Of a DNA stretch of 64,000 nucleotides, positions 42,401 through 55,900 are shown piece by piece. The translations under genes were made by a program, and so were the position numbers. This stretch comes from Gibbula magus (lineage: Eukaryota; Mollusca; Gastropoda; Trochida; Trochidae), in the NCBI GenBank assembly GCA_936450465.1, contig OW388300.1, positions 44,176,358 to 44,240,357 on the forward strand, read 5' to 3'. The notes below the pieces were generated by a model. That model did not search any database. It had not been told where the DNA came from and saw nothing but the letters and a program-made list of their open reading frames with translations. Numbering within the stretch: the stretch's first letter is position 1; each line of letters starts with the position of its first letter.

Positions 42401-45400
42401 TGTAACACCAAGTGGAACTCCAAGTGGAACACCAAGTGGAACACCTACTGCAGGTTAGCGCTCTTGTTTTGATCATACACTATGGGTATTTCTTGTTGAT
42501 TTAATAAGGGACGACAGATAGTTTCCTTAGTTTGATGACATTTTAACTATTCACTGCCGCTCATTGGAAGGAGGTTATGGGTTTGAGCTTTGTGCATCTT
42601 TGCATCTAAGTGAAAGGGGACAGCTTTCTCACTAACCGTTAAAGATAAGATAGCCAAATTTGGTATGTGGTTTAAAGTAACAATAATTTGATAGAGTTTG
42701 TGAATGAGAAGCACACGATTGTTTTTTCCTGGAGTTATTTCACTTGTATCAATACTTGGGATGTAATGGGGTTTGTTTAAAGCTCTATGAGTTACAGAGC
42801 CAATGACTCCACCATTTTCGAGTTTACTCATCTGTTTTACAAATCATGCTATGTTGTATATTTTGTGAGTACTTCTTGAAATGAAATAGCTAGCATACGA
42901 ACATCCATGTTGTCATTTATCAGCAGATAGAATGATGCATGTATACATATTTGAGCATGCTGAATATTTACTGAGTAATAATCCGGTAATGACCCATTTA
43001 TTTATTTTCAGAAGTGTGTGATGATGGAACTGAGAGAGAAGTACCCATAGGCAATGATGTCCTAAATCCAAATGACTCGACAAATGACGAATTAATATCA
43101 GTGGAGATAAATGGACGCATTATGAGTGTCTCGGGGGGAACAACCGCACGTTTCTATACAATTGGAACCACATTAACACAAGTAAGTACATGGAATACTT
43201 ATTTGAATGACAAAAGTTATGGTTGTAAATGACATACTTAGTTTAGTGATGGTTAACTTGCACTTTGAATATTTGAAATAAATGAAAGATTTTTGCTGCT
43301 TAAAATATGGTATTTCAATTTATTTAAAGATTAAATTTGTAAAAACGTTATCAGCAGTGCAAGTTCTTGTTTTTTTACAAATTTGCAAGTCACTGATGAT
43401 GTGATTTATTAACAATTGATGTTTATTTTGCTGCCCGCCCTAGTCAAATTTTTCATTGTTCAAGTGTTGATTTGTATGTCCAAAAAATCTACTTTTATGA
43501 TTTAGGTTTTTTTATGATCTAAAATAGAGAATCTCACCCAAGCGTCTTCTGATATCAAATATATCAACACGAATTGATTAAAGTTATCTCTACTTTAATC
43601 AACGAGTGTTGATATATTTGATATCAGAAGACACGATTGTGATATTTTATTTATCATTCAAAATCATTCGTCAACAATTATTTGCTTTTCTGAGCTAGTT
43701 TTGGGTGATGGTTATTTTATCTTATATTATTCACCTACAAAAATCGTGCTTTTATAGGGTGATGAGCCAGAGGGCCCTGTGTTGGTTAAAAACACGACTC
43801 CAGATGACAGTCAAGATAGTGTAGATTTTGTTACCGTTTACAAAAGTGGGTCATTGGCAATAGTATATCCTGATGATAACGGCGAACTTCCATACACGGG
43901 CAATGGCAACAGTACAATGCAAACACTCATTCCCTTCACTCCTGATGACTTGCCAACTGATGTAAGTATTTGTATTCGAATTAATATATCAAATCCAGCA
44001 CATTTCTTGGTTAAAAATAATGTTTGGTTTAAAGATATTGAGTTTTACACTAAATTAACTGTTCATACTGTCACTTTACAAGGATAACATTAAGATATCC
44101 CAGGTTTGCAATTCATACCTTCATCTGGTCATAGTCGATATTATTTGAAGTGACATTTTAGCTCTGAATTAAAGTATAAAGTGGAGTGCTATAATGTAAA
44201 TATTTTGTGAAATGGGTTTTTAAAAAACTCTTATTTAGGTACCTTCAACGTTTACACTTTTAAACTCCAGTCTAGAGCCATTCCCTCTCTCTGTTGATTA
44301 ACATTTAGTTTAATACCATACCAAGATTCTTATTTTCAAACTTAGTCTAACCTAACATATGTGCAATATAGTGGATGTGTTGTGAAATATATTTAGTAAG
44401 AGTCCACGGTCATGAATGTCAGTACTAGTGTTCGGCATTTTAGAATTTGTTGATGTTATTTTGTACATTGTACCAAGAATTCACAAGTGTGCAGACCTAA
44501 CATCACCTCTAATAAAAGTGCAAAGTCCTCGTCGCTCAGAAATAGGTACAGAAGAGTCAGATTTGCCGTAAAATGTCCAAAAATATTTATGAATATTTAT
44601 CTAATAATTGCATGAGCTTCTTTTCTATGTTTCTTACATCTCAGGATGGATCACGGCAAGTGTTGGGGGTAGTCCCAAAAACTACTGATACTTCATCAAT
44701 TGTATTCAAAACATGCGAGAAAGGTGAGACAGACAGGATATTAATATGTAGTACTCAGCCTTTGTTGTCGTAACTTCTATTTGTTTATAAATGGACATAA
44801 ATCAGCTAAGCATAATTGAACCCATTATTTGTTTACTTCTGAATTACCCTCAATAATGATTTTCATTTGTTATCACAGTCCTTCACGTACAATGAGACAC
44901 CAACATATTATTTATATTTTCCCATTTGTTTTACCATGTATCAAACAGGTGATTTCATTACCAGTTTTGGTTCATCCACAACCCGCCTGCTTCCGGATTA
45001 CCTTACATTTAATGCCTTTGTCATGATCAAGTTCTCTTCATTTTGCCAACGAAAAATGTATCCCAAATAAATATATTTATCCCGTTGTTTAATTGTTGTT
45101 TTTGTTACAACCTTTTTCGTTTCATGTTGTATTATATATTCCGTTATATCAATAAAGATACTTATTATTTGATATTTGGTTGTCTTATTATTAACTGAGG
45201 ATATATATGTGCCATTCTAACGCTGGACGTGAGTATAAACTTTCAAAAAATAATGTTTTATTTAAACACAGAAGTAGATATACATAAATATTCATTGAAA
45301 TGTATATTTAATATCACCTTCCTAAAGAGGTGTTTGGTAAATAGATACCTTTGGTTAATATATTCGCTTCAATTATTTTTATAGGTATTTACATTACTAT

Positions 45401-46950
45401 TCTTTAATGTTCCATTTGATCATTTTCCAGCAACTGCCTAAGCAAAAACAATCATTACAGCATCTCAATACACAAATAATTCATTGTAATATATTTTTAA
45501 TATGACCTTTTTTGTCTGACATAAAGGGTAGTTTAATAAATAGATATACCTCCCGTTAATATGTTTGCTTCCATTATCTATTAAACCTATTGACAAACAC
45601 CCTTATTTAATATTCCACATGATCATTTTCCAGCAACTACTTCAGTAACAACAATCATTACGACAACATCACGTAAGTATATATACCAGAATGTTTGTTA
45701 TAATAATACACCAGTCATTTAACGTACCTTCGTTCAGAATTATTAGGGAATTGATAATTTGGACATGTTATGTTTGATCTTATCTTAGCTGAAAGATTGA
45801 ATGAAGTATGTTTGCGTTAGTGCTCAGCCCCTCAGCCCGCCTGCCTATGTGGTATATTACATATCTTTGAATTTGTGTAGATAGATAATGGATACTGGTT
45901 AAGAATCATGGGCATGTTCGTGGTTACGTTTCCCAAACTATTCCATAATATTTGAGTCTATCCTAAAGTTGCAAATGAGGAAAATGTCATCTAACTGCTT
46001 ATAAGCAATGCTAGTGTTTCAAGTTAATTAGATAAGAAAAATAAAATGTTTCCAAAATTTACATTACTGGCGTTTTTTCATGAAGCATCGATACATTGTG
46101 TCGTTACCAAAAAAACGCTCTTATCAAGCGAAGAAGCAAGGCATAAATCTGCTGCGAGCTGATTTATGGCATAAGATATTGATGATCTAATGAGACACTG
46201 TTAATTTTTTTTTAAAAAGAATAATATAATAGTTCTATTTGTATATCGCTTTATCACACATAAAGCACGCTCAAAGTGCGTTTCGGTGTTCTGCTTCTTT
46301 GTATTCATAATACCATAGTTGGGAATGTTTATCTTAGTTATTGATGTTTATCATAACTTGATTATCTTATACTATAAACTAGCAAGTCGCTGCAGTAGTA
46401 GTTATTGTGACAGAAGTAGTTTCAGAAGTAGATGTTATGTTACGAAGTGGAAGGGGGATATCAGCTTTTTTCAGAAAGTGTTTAAGATATGATTACCAAA
46501 TGTCTGGCCTAGGAGCATGAATATCTTGATGGAATTTATTTTTTTTTGGGGGAGGGGGGGGTAAGTAATTGCCCTTGTTTTGGATTTGTTTACTCTGTTC
46601 GTGGTATCTCGAATGGGAACAGCTCTTCTCAGAAACAATTTATCAATGGACAACCAAACTTTGTTTGCGGCATGAAGGCAACTCTGCCGTGATGGAGTCC
46701 AACAATGATTTTTTTCTTCTGGAGTTATTACCCTTGCACCTTTGTTTTTAACTTTTAATAATCTGAACCATATCTAATGAGGGATGTTGATGTCTATGTT
46801 TTCTTGTTAATATTATTATTATTAGTAGTTATATTAGTGGCAGTGGTAGTAGTAGTAGTAGTGGTGGTAGTAGTAGTAGAAGTAGTAGTAGTAGCAGTAG
46901 TAGTAGTAGTAGTAGCAGTAGCAGTAGCAGTAGCAGTAGCAGTAGCAGTA

Positions 46951-46997
<47 letters not shown>

Positions 46998-49900
46998 TGC
47001 TATAGTGGGGTTGTAGTAGGAGGAGCAGTGTTAATATTACGGTAATACTAACGTCCTATTAAATGTGTTTCAGCAACAGAAGGCGAGTGCTTAGGTTCCT
47101 GGACAGCATGGTCGGATGCTTGTCCTGATGACTGCAGAAGCACGGCAGTTATTATCACCAGAACGAGAACATGTGATGATTCCAACCCTACATGTAATTG
47201 CAACAACACAACCACAGTCGATGAAGACGCCTGTCCAAACAACTGTGAAACGACACGTAAGATACTTTTGGCTATTTTCATTTTAAAAGTTCTCATGTGG
47301 CTGGAGATCACTAATCCAGAAGCGATTCATTTGTGTTTCCTTTCAGGAGACTTCAGCCCTAGCTTAGACTTGTTCATACCTCACTATTAACTGTAGCAAG
47401 TTAGTGAAAGAGTAGTTAGCAACGAGTTCATTTTGTTCTCACGCAATATAACAGCGAGTCAGAGTTAAATTTCTGACAATGACCATGACATCCACCATAG
47501 TTGTAGTTTTTTTTATAGTTAAGTACAACCGCAGAGGAGGGATATGCTGGGAGCGTGTCAATATTCATGTATTCAGGTTACATTGCATCTAGACAGATAT
47601 CATTGTTTCTTGTCCATATCACATTTTGAATGTGTGTAGTTATTAGTTGTTCCGCCTCAGCACTCATTATATCGATCTGATTTCTGTTCAATGCACAAAG
47701 GGAAGACTTCAATGTGAAATTAAGTTTAAGTGCAATGCTTTGCTCAAAAAAGGTAATGCAACGTATAATCACACTGTCTGAACTTATACTCGCTAGTGCC
47801 TGTGTAAACACTTGATAACTAATAATCACACTGTCTGAACTTGTACTCGCTAGTGCCTGTGTAAACACTTGATAACTAATAATCACACTGTCTGAACTTG
47901 TACTCGCTAGTGCCTGTGTAAACACTTGATAACTAATAATCACACTGTCTGAACTTGTACTCGCTAGTGCCTGTGTAAACACTTGATAACTAATAATCAC
48001 ATGTCTGAACTTATACTCGCTAGTGCCTGTGTAAACACTTGATAACTAATAATCACACTGTCTGAACTTGTACTCGCTAGTGCCTGTGTAAACACTTGAT
48101 AACTAATAATCACACTGTCTGCACTTGTACTCGCTAGTGCCTGTGTAAACACTTGATAACTAATAATCACATGTCTGAACTTATACTCGCTAGTGCCTGT
48201 GTAAACACTTGATAACTAATAATCACACTGTCTGAACTTGTACTCGCTAGTGCCTGTGTAAACACTTGATAACTTATAATCACACTGTCTGAACTTATAC
48301 CCGCTAGTGCCTGTGTAAACGTTACACTTCTCCTGTGTTGTAGTCATTGTGATGTCCTATTCAACCCCTCTTGTATCCACTGTTTGGCATTGTATTTGAT
48401 TTAAACAGTATTTATTTCCAGATGGTACATGGAAAGGGGGATTGATAAACAGGGTTACCCCTATATTAATATCTCTCCCCGTGACGTTGACAGGATTTAT
48501 ACATTATAACATGAAACGTACATTACAACAAGAAATAATTTCACATACAAAAAACTGAATATGTAAATTCAACAATTACCACAACCTATATACATGGACA
48601 TTCAACAATTGAAAATAAGAAATGTATGCTATTGCATGCTAACAAATATGACATTTGGTTAAACTTCACGTGTATTTGACAGCTGTCTGCGGTGAAAACA
48701 TGAAACTTGTTGATAACTGCACTGAAGAATGCAACACATGTGCCGGGTACGTGCTGGGCGAGACTGTCGAGTGCAGCGCTGACTCGTGTATGGTTGGGGA
48801 GACCTGTGTTTGTGACGAAGGTTACGCAATGCTGGACGGGACATGCGTGAGGAATGAAGAGTGTGGATGCTACATAAATGGAGACAGATACGCTGACGGT
48901 GCTTCTTTGCCAACGGACAACATATGCGAAACTTGGTAGGTACATCTGTACAAGAATTTTGGTTCTTTTGGCAGATATATTATAAGAATAATCAACGAGT
49001 TGCGAGGAATTACGGATTATCTGTCCCGAGTTAATTATTGTGATAGACTCCGAGCTTTAGCAAGGAGTTTGACATAATAATTCACGAGAGACAGATAACT
49101 CGTAATTCCGAGCAACGAGTTGGATATTATTTTTCTTACCCAAGTTCATTTTAATGCGTAAACATCGAAAAATAAGACGCCACATCACAATCTTAGATTA
49201 GACTATGAAATACAAATTGTATATTCATACGCCATTCCTAAAATTTTTCTCACACCTTCAAGATGCGCGCATCTAAATAGTTTGCTTCTAAGGCTCTTTT
49301 TCAGTAAGATTCTGATCTTATTGTTGAACTTTATTCCAAAAAAGAAGTTCGGGCATAATAAACAACTTGTTATTATTATCGCAGAATGACAGATACTAAG
49401 TCAAACGTAAACTAGCAATCGCTCAGTCTGCAATGCAAGATAGGAATGTAATTACGTCACTAAATGACGTCATAGGTATGGACGTCACAAAGTCTTGACG
49501 TCACAGCAGTTCAGTCGGCGGCTCTTGCATGCTGCTTCGCCTTGCATATTTACTACTGTAATTATGGCCTCAGGAAATAAATCAACATGATTTTCTATTT
49601 TAAATACTTTACTGTTGCGTGCCTTTAAATAGTTATGCTCTTAATTGTTCATCTATGTGATTTAGATAAATCGGGACAGGTAAGCGATTCATGAATGGGC
49701 GTAAAGTAGTTCCGTCAACCATTCAAAATGCAAGTTATATTTAGAAAAACTGTAATTCCCATGACTATTATGAAAACTTTAATACCCGGCATATCTTTGC
49801 CCGCTTGATAATTGCTTTTTTCCAATGAAAATAGAGTAACATCATAATACAAATATATGTAAATCGGGATCTGTATGGTTCACATTAACAAGGTTGGTAA

Positions 49901-52900
49901 AGATGCTTTAGATAATAACGAAGTGTTTAAGATTCATATGATGACGTTTCGCCATAGCTCACACAGTCTACTAAGTGAGATTTTCTCACACCAGGTGAAT
50001 AAAGAATGCGTGTTGTGTAGTGACCCAACTTCATTTCAATAAAATGTGTTTCTGTTACAGCTACTGTCGTGTGACAACACCAGAATGTGTTGAAGTACAA
50101 AATTGTAAGTTTCCCAACATCATAAATAGAGAATATTAAACAATGTTCGATTTAGTACAATATGTATTTAACGAGCAAAACTGTGTTCGTGTATTATACT
50201 CGGCGATACACTGATTTATAAATCAAGCTAAAGTGTATTACATTCGCTACTCTGACTTTCACTGTTGAGTACATGTAGACCATTGATCATCGTGACGATA
50301 AATTTCAATCATATATCACGACAATCAGCAGCACGCGACGTTATTACGCAATGTGTAGCGTATTGTATATATTTTAAACAGCGATATCTTCAACGGGCGT
50401 GTTAAAATAAACACAACACGACTTAACATTCTGATATGTTGCAAAGTTGTTCTTTTGCTCGTGAAAAACTTGATGAGACGAGAGGTAGACAATGTGATAG
50501 ACAATGACGAACGTCACTCGCTGAACTCTTCGCGTTTGAAAAAACGACAAACCCTGCGTTCTTCAATGTCTTAGGCATCCTCACTTGACAAGATGGTACC
50601 GTAAAATATTAATGGTATCATACGGGTAATACGGTCTTCTGTACCATCTTTGTACCTGTGTCATCCCTCGCCTGAAGGCTCTATAGGCTTATAGTATACG
50701 ATGCATTACGATCAGATATATAGAGGATAGTTTGTGTTTTCAGTGTGATATCACTTATTATTATATGATTGCAGGTGAAATACCGAGATCTATCAATGAA
50801 AATAAACCGTGTTATCAGTCACTAGTGAAAATAACAATGGAACGTGTTATCAGTCACTAGTGACTAGTTCATGACGTCACATTGTTGCTGAGGCGACAGG
50901 CTCATTCTGGAGCCAACTTAACGTTAATGCAAGTCTGTTTCGGCGAATATGCAAAGATTCGGTCATATAATGAATAGAAAATTTGTCTTTTCTTGACAAA
51001 TACCATGTTTATCTCATCTCGTGAGGTAGAAAAGTTATATAACCTTTCTACCTCACTCGATGAGATAAACATGGTATTAGTCAAGACAAGCCAAATATCC
51101 TCTAATCTCTCATCGAGTGACGGGGTGTGATATCACTTATATCTCATCGAGTGACGGGGTGTGATATCACTTATCTCTCATCGAGTGACGGGGTGTGATA
51201 TCACTTATCTCTCATCTAGTGACGGGGTGTGATATCTCTCATCGAGTGACGGGGTGTGATATCACTTATCTCTCATCGAGTGACGGGGTGTGATATCACT
51301 TATATCTCATCGAGTGACGGGGTGTGATATCACTTATATCTCATCGAGTGACGGGGTGTGATATCACTTATCTCTCATCGAGTGACGGGGTGTGATATCA
51401 CTTATATCTCATCGAGTGACGGGGTGAGATATCACTTATCTCTCATCGAATGACGGGGTGTGATATCACTTATATCTCATCGAGTGACGGGGTGTGATAT
51501 CACTTATCTCTCATCGAGTGACGGGGTGTGATATCACTTATCTCTCATCGAGTGACGGACTGACGAGATAAGAGATTAGTGATATCACACTGAAAACACA
51601 AAATATTCTGTTGATTATATGCTTCTGTGGTCGGAGATGTTGTGTTTTAAGTCCAAAATGCTTCAATTGAGCGAGTTCTGGCGACGTCATACCATTGTTG
51701 CTCTGTCACTTAGCAACGATGATGACGCTGTGTTGATTATAAACGTGACGTCATGCCGTTGTACACATGACGTCAAATGGAATGGAAAGTACTTATATAA
51801 AGCTCAATGTGTTATATTTTGTTACATCAAATGGAATGGAAAGTACTTATATAAAGCTCAATGTGTTATATTTTGTTACATCGAATTGAAAGGAAAGTAG
51901 TTATATAAAGATCAATATGTTATATTTTGATTCGGAGTTGCACTTGTCACGTTCAATAAAAAAATGTATTATGAACGTTTGGCATGGAGCAACATCAATA
52001 ATTTACAACCATGTTCAGCTCTTTAAATGTGTTTTTGCCTGAAAACAATACCATCCGTATCTGTGTAATGTTTTATTTATTCAAGGCTGCGACTGGAATC
52101 AATGGTCGCCATGGTCCAACTGTACACCAGAATGTGGAGGCGAGGGAAGCCAGACTCGAACAAGGTGTGTGAACAAGTGTTACGGCTGCATCCATTGTGT
52201 TGCTTGGATCCGTGCCATTATAAATGGTGATGTTTTATAGAGAACGGCTGACATGCCGAAATAACCATTTGTCTGTAATCGACTCAGTATAATGACGATA
52301 TAACGGTAAAAGTAGTGATTTTTTTTTATCGAAAACCAGAACGGAAATATATAAAGGATATCTTTTTTTCTTTACTAATACCATGTTTATGTCATCGAGT
52401 GAGGTTGAAATTTTATAGTTTCACGAGTGGGTCGTTTTGATGTTGAACGGACGCTAGAGACACCTGTCACCACAGAAACAATATGATGTCATAAGGGAAT
52501 TCGTTACGTCAGACCATTGTTTTATGACGTCAAACTTTTGAACTTTAACCTTTGAGTAGTTATATATATATAGACAGTGTATGATAGACAGTGTATTTAA
52601 CTGATAAATCCTAGTATTTCATTGCTCGTCATATAATACATTTTAATGTGTGTACGTCGTTTCCTACTCGCCCAGCATGAATAACGAAAAGAAGACCTTA
52701 CAAGCCAGCTTTTTGTGTGGAACGACGTTTGCGCCTGGTCACTTCGGCAACATTTAGTAATTGTAAAAGGCAATATAGGATTTCAGCATTTTCCCATCAA
52801 TTTCAGATTGTCCAACAACGCAGCGGATTGCGGCCAAACTGACGATACAGAGAGCCAGGTCTGTTCTAGAGATCTTTGTCCATGCGAATATGAAAACCAA

Positions 52901-55900
52901 ACTCGCGATAATGGCGCTGAATGGACGGAAGATTGCGTCACCCAGTGAGTAACTCTACATACAAATATATGTCAAATAATCAAGAGTTAAAAGCACTGTA
53001 GCACGCCGTTCTTTCTGAAATAAAGTGCTCTCGATATGGAAAATAAGTATTACCAACGCCTGAATAATAATCAATCAATTAATAAAGTTCTAAAACGAAT
53101 GTACATGCTTCGGTTAAGCCAATGCGAGTCCATTTCCCTTCGAGCGGCCATTTTCAGATGTTCACATGGCGGCTCGGAGGCAGTTGAAGTAACTTCACTT
53201 TAACTTTTCTTAAACATTTCAATATATAGTTTAAATATTACACCGTGTTGGAATGGTCAACCATCTTGCTGTCGGGACTCTCAAAATCGCATGATACCTA
53301 CAAATCTTCCTCTCACACTGATAAGTTCCATAAACTTGTGGCTTTATACATTGTAAGATTTTCTACCAATACGAATAACCGTTGTCGATTGATACGGCTT
53401 ATAGGGTCTTAATTGCAATGAGCTAGTACCTTCTAGCGTAACAATATAGTATATAAACTTTAATAATAAATGACAAATCTGAGAAAACAATAATATGCAA
53501 AAAACTACAGTGCCTTTGGTTTATGAAATGTTTCAGTGTAATTGGCGGACCAAGGGTTGGCATGTAAATTGAATGACCACCCCTGGTTCAAAATCCGAGC
53601 CAGTCCCCTCCCCCAACCCCCTTCCTAACCACAAAACCACCATCCAACCGACACGTACACTCTTTATTAAAATTTCCTAAATCCGTCCTTTACATGTATC
53701 ATATTTTCAATGATATTTTGGTTTTTTTATCATCGAAATAAAGCTTGAAAATAGAAAAAGATTAATTTTCTTTTGTAATCTTAGACATTGCAATTTGTTT
53801 TTATATTGACTACCTATATTGTTTTGTGGAAACTTCTCTTCCAAAGAATGTATGTGTCGTGTTTGATCTACTTTTTACATAATTCTATTGTTTGTTTCAG
53901 TATCTGCGACAATGGTACAGTAATTACAACTGCAGTGGATCCAGGTAAGAGGGCTTACAACTAAAAGTGCATTAATTGTATGCTCAATCATCAGTTTTTT
54001 TTCATTTAACTGGATCTGTGATTGCTTTGTCAGTTCAAGCCATGGGCATTTAATATCATGAACATTGATTGCTGTGATTGCTTTGTGAATTCAAGCAATA
54101 TGTACGTTATATCATACACATTGATTGCTGTTATGCAAATAATATCATGCACATTGACTACTGTGCTTCGTGTGTCAGTTCAAGCTATAAGCAATTTATA
54201 TCATGCATATTGACTACTGTGCTTCGTTTGTCAGTTCCAAGAGTAATCAGCACCTGGAGCACGTGGAATGAGGATGCATGTGTCGTGTCGGACTGCAGAG
54301 ATAGTTTTAAGACCCGAACAAGAAGCTGTACAGACGGCACCTGTGGTGAAGAGACTTGTGAAGGCGTTTCTGAAGAGGAGGGTGTTGAGTGTTCTGCTGA
54401 TCACTGTAAGGCTTTACTATATACTATATTCTATATGCTATATAGACGCCTTCGTGGATCTTGGAATCTCGAACTTTGATCAAATATACCACGTCCGATG
54501 CTTGTAGTTATGGACAGATATTGTTAAACGAATATGGTTATTTTTCACGGATTGTTTCTTAAAACTCGTATGAAATATTTAAATTGGTATTTTAATCAAT
54601 TAAAATACTTCAAAATTCAATATAAAAGTTGATAGTGAATCAGAATAAATTCTACAAAACACTCTTTGAAGGTGATTTATTGAAATTGCGTTTGCATTTT
54701 GAGACATTATTTTAATAAAATATTCATTCAAAAGGCTGTCAACCTCAATGGGGAGAATGGAGTGATTGCTCAATTACCTGCAGCCGAAACGGAGAAGTTG
54801 GCCAGCGTAACAGGACATACGAATATAAAAATCCTAATGACACCGGATGTGACGTTCCCCCGGGACAGGAAGAGGACTGTGGAGATGAATGCGACTGTAA
54901 GTTTTGCGATTTCCATTTTTTGCCAGAAATGTAATTTGACCATGTCCGAAAATGTTAATTTTAGAATCGTTTTAACAGTCCACAGTACCAAATTGGGTAG
55001 ACATATCATTGTGATGGTCGAGCAAGAACATCATGCATTCCAAACTCTTATTCGACAATGGCTTTGGGATAGTATCTTCCATCCAAATTTGAATGCAAAC
55101 CATAACAGTATAACCTTTTGTGAACACATTTGTGATTGCAAACTAATTTGTTACTTTGAATAATGAATTATATTTTCTGTGTTACTCGGCTGTATGCTGT
55201 ACCATTAGATGGCTGAAGCACACATGTTGGAGAATTAGAATAACACACATTTGTTATATATGTTAATAAAGTAAATGTTTCCTCAAGGCGTGGAAGGTAA
55301 CCCATGGTCGATGTGGGAGACATGTGATGATAAGTGCGGAATTCAAACTGTTGAACGAACACGAACAACCAACGAAGTTGAAGAATGCAAAACTCTTGAA
55401 CATGTACAGACCAAACAATGCTTCGATCACGAATGCCGTAAGTACTTCATCGTGTTTAGATATTTTATAGTAGTCATATTATAATGACCATAGATAATGA
55501 TAAATTCCATCAAGGGTCTACACAAACATGTTTTCATACAATATCTACAGCTGAATCCAGTCGTAGATGATGGTATATACCATGAAGAGTCAACACACAC
55601 ATCTACACATACAATATATAAAGTTGGGTCCAGTCGTAGATGATGATATATACCATGAATAGTCAACACACACATCTACACATACACTATCTACAGCTGA
55701 ATCCAGTCGTAGATGATGGTATATACCATGAAGAGTCAACACATACAATATATATAGTTGGGTCCAGTCGTAGATGATGGTATATACCATGAAGAGTCAA
55801 CACACACATCTACACATACAATATCTACAGCTGAATCCAGTCGTAGATGATGATATATACCATGAAGAGTCAACACACACACATCTACACATACAATATA

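Larger units (their letters stand above)
36596..44800 (+). repeat. Tandem array 2: three copies of a 2.75-2.76 kb coding unit
   Basis: Matching points recur at 36761, 39510 and 42271 (offsets 2749 and 2761). Each unit holds a ~190-bp PTS exon, three domain exons and a short PTS exon. The two offsets differ because the second copy's PTS exon is 12 bp longer. Introns are nearly identical between copies. The third copy breaks down just after its third domain exon, where the short PTS exon is degraded (near 44790). Confidence 0.96.
50105..52085 (+). other. Intron occupied by nested repeats
   Basis: The intron carries a TIR element at 50722-51610 with an internal fold-back and a minisatellite, and a 54-bp tandem repeat at 51774-51935. 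No exon is recognised. Confidence 0.6.

Noticed and set aside
46777..47016. Poly-valine open frame
   Set aside because: It is an (AGT)n microsatellite read in one frame, inside an intron.
47578..48000. Minus-strand frame with a 19-residue repeat
   Set aside because: It is produced by the 57-bp minisatellite; the period is a multiple of three and no gene structure surrounds it.
47764..48322. CRISPR-like array
   Set aside because: The repeats are directly adjacent 57-bp units without unique spacers, in a eukaryotic intron.
48586..48945. Minus-strand open frames opposite the first TIL exon
   Set aside because: The plus strand has the TIL cysteine pattern with matching splice phases, so the antisense frames are shadows.
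51108..51560. CRISPR-like array
   Set aside because: Units of 33-35 bp are contiguous with no spacers and sit inside a TIR element.
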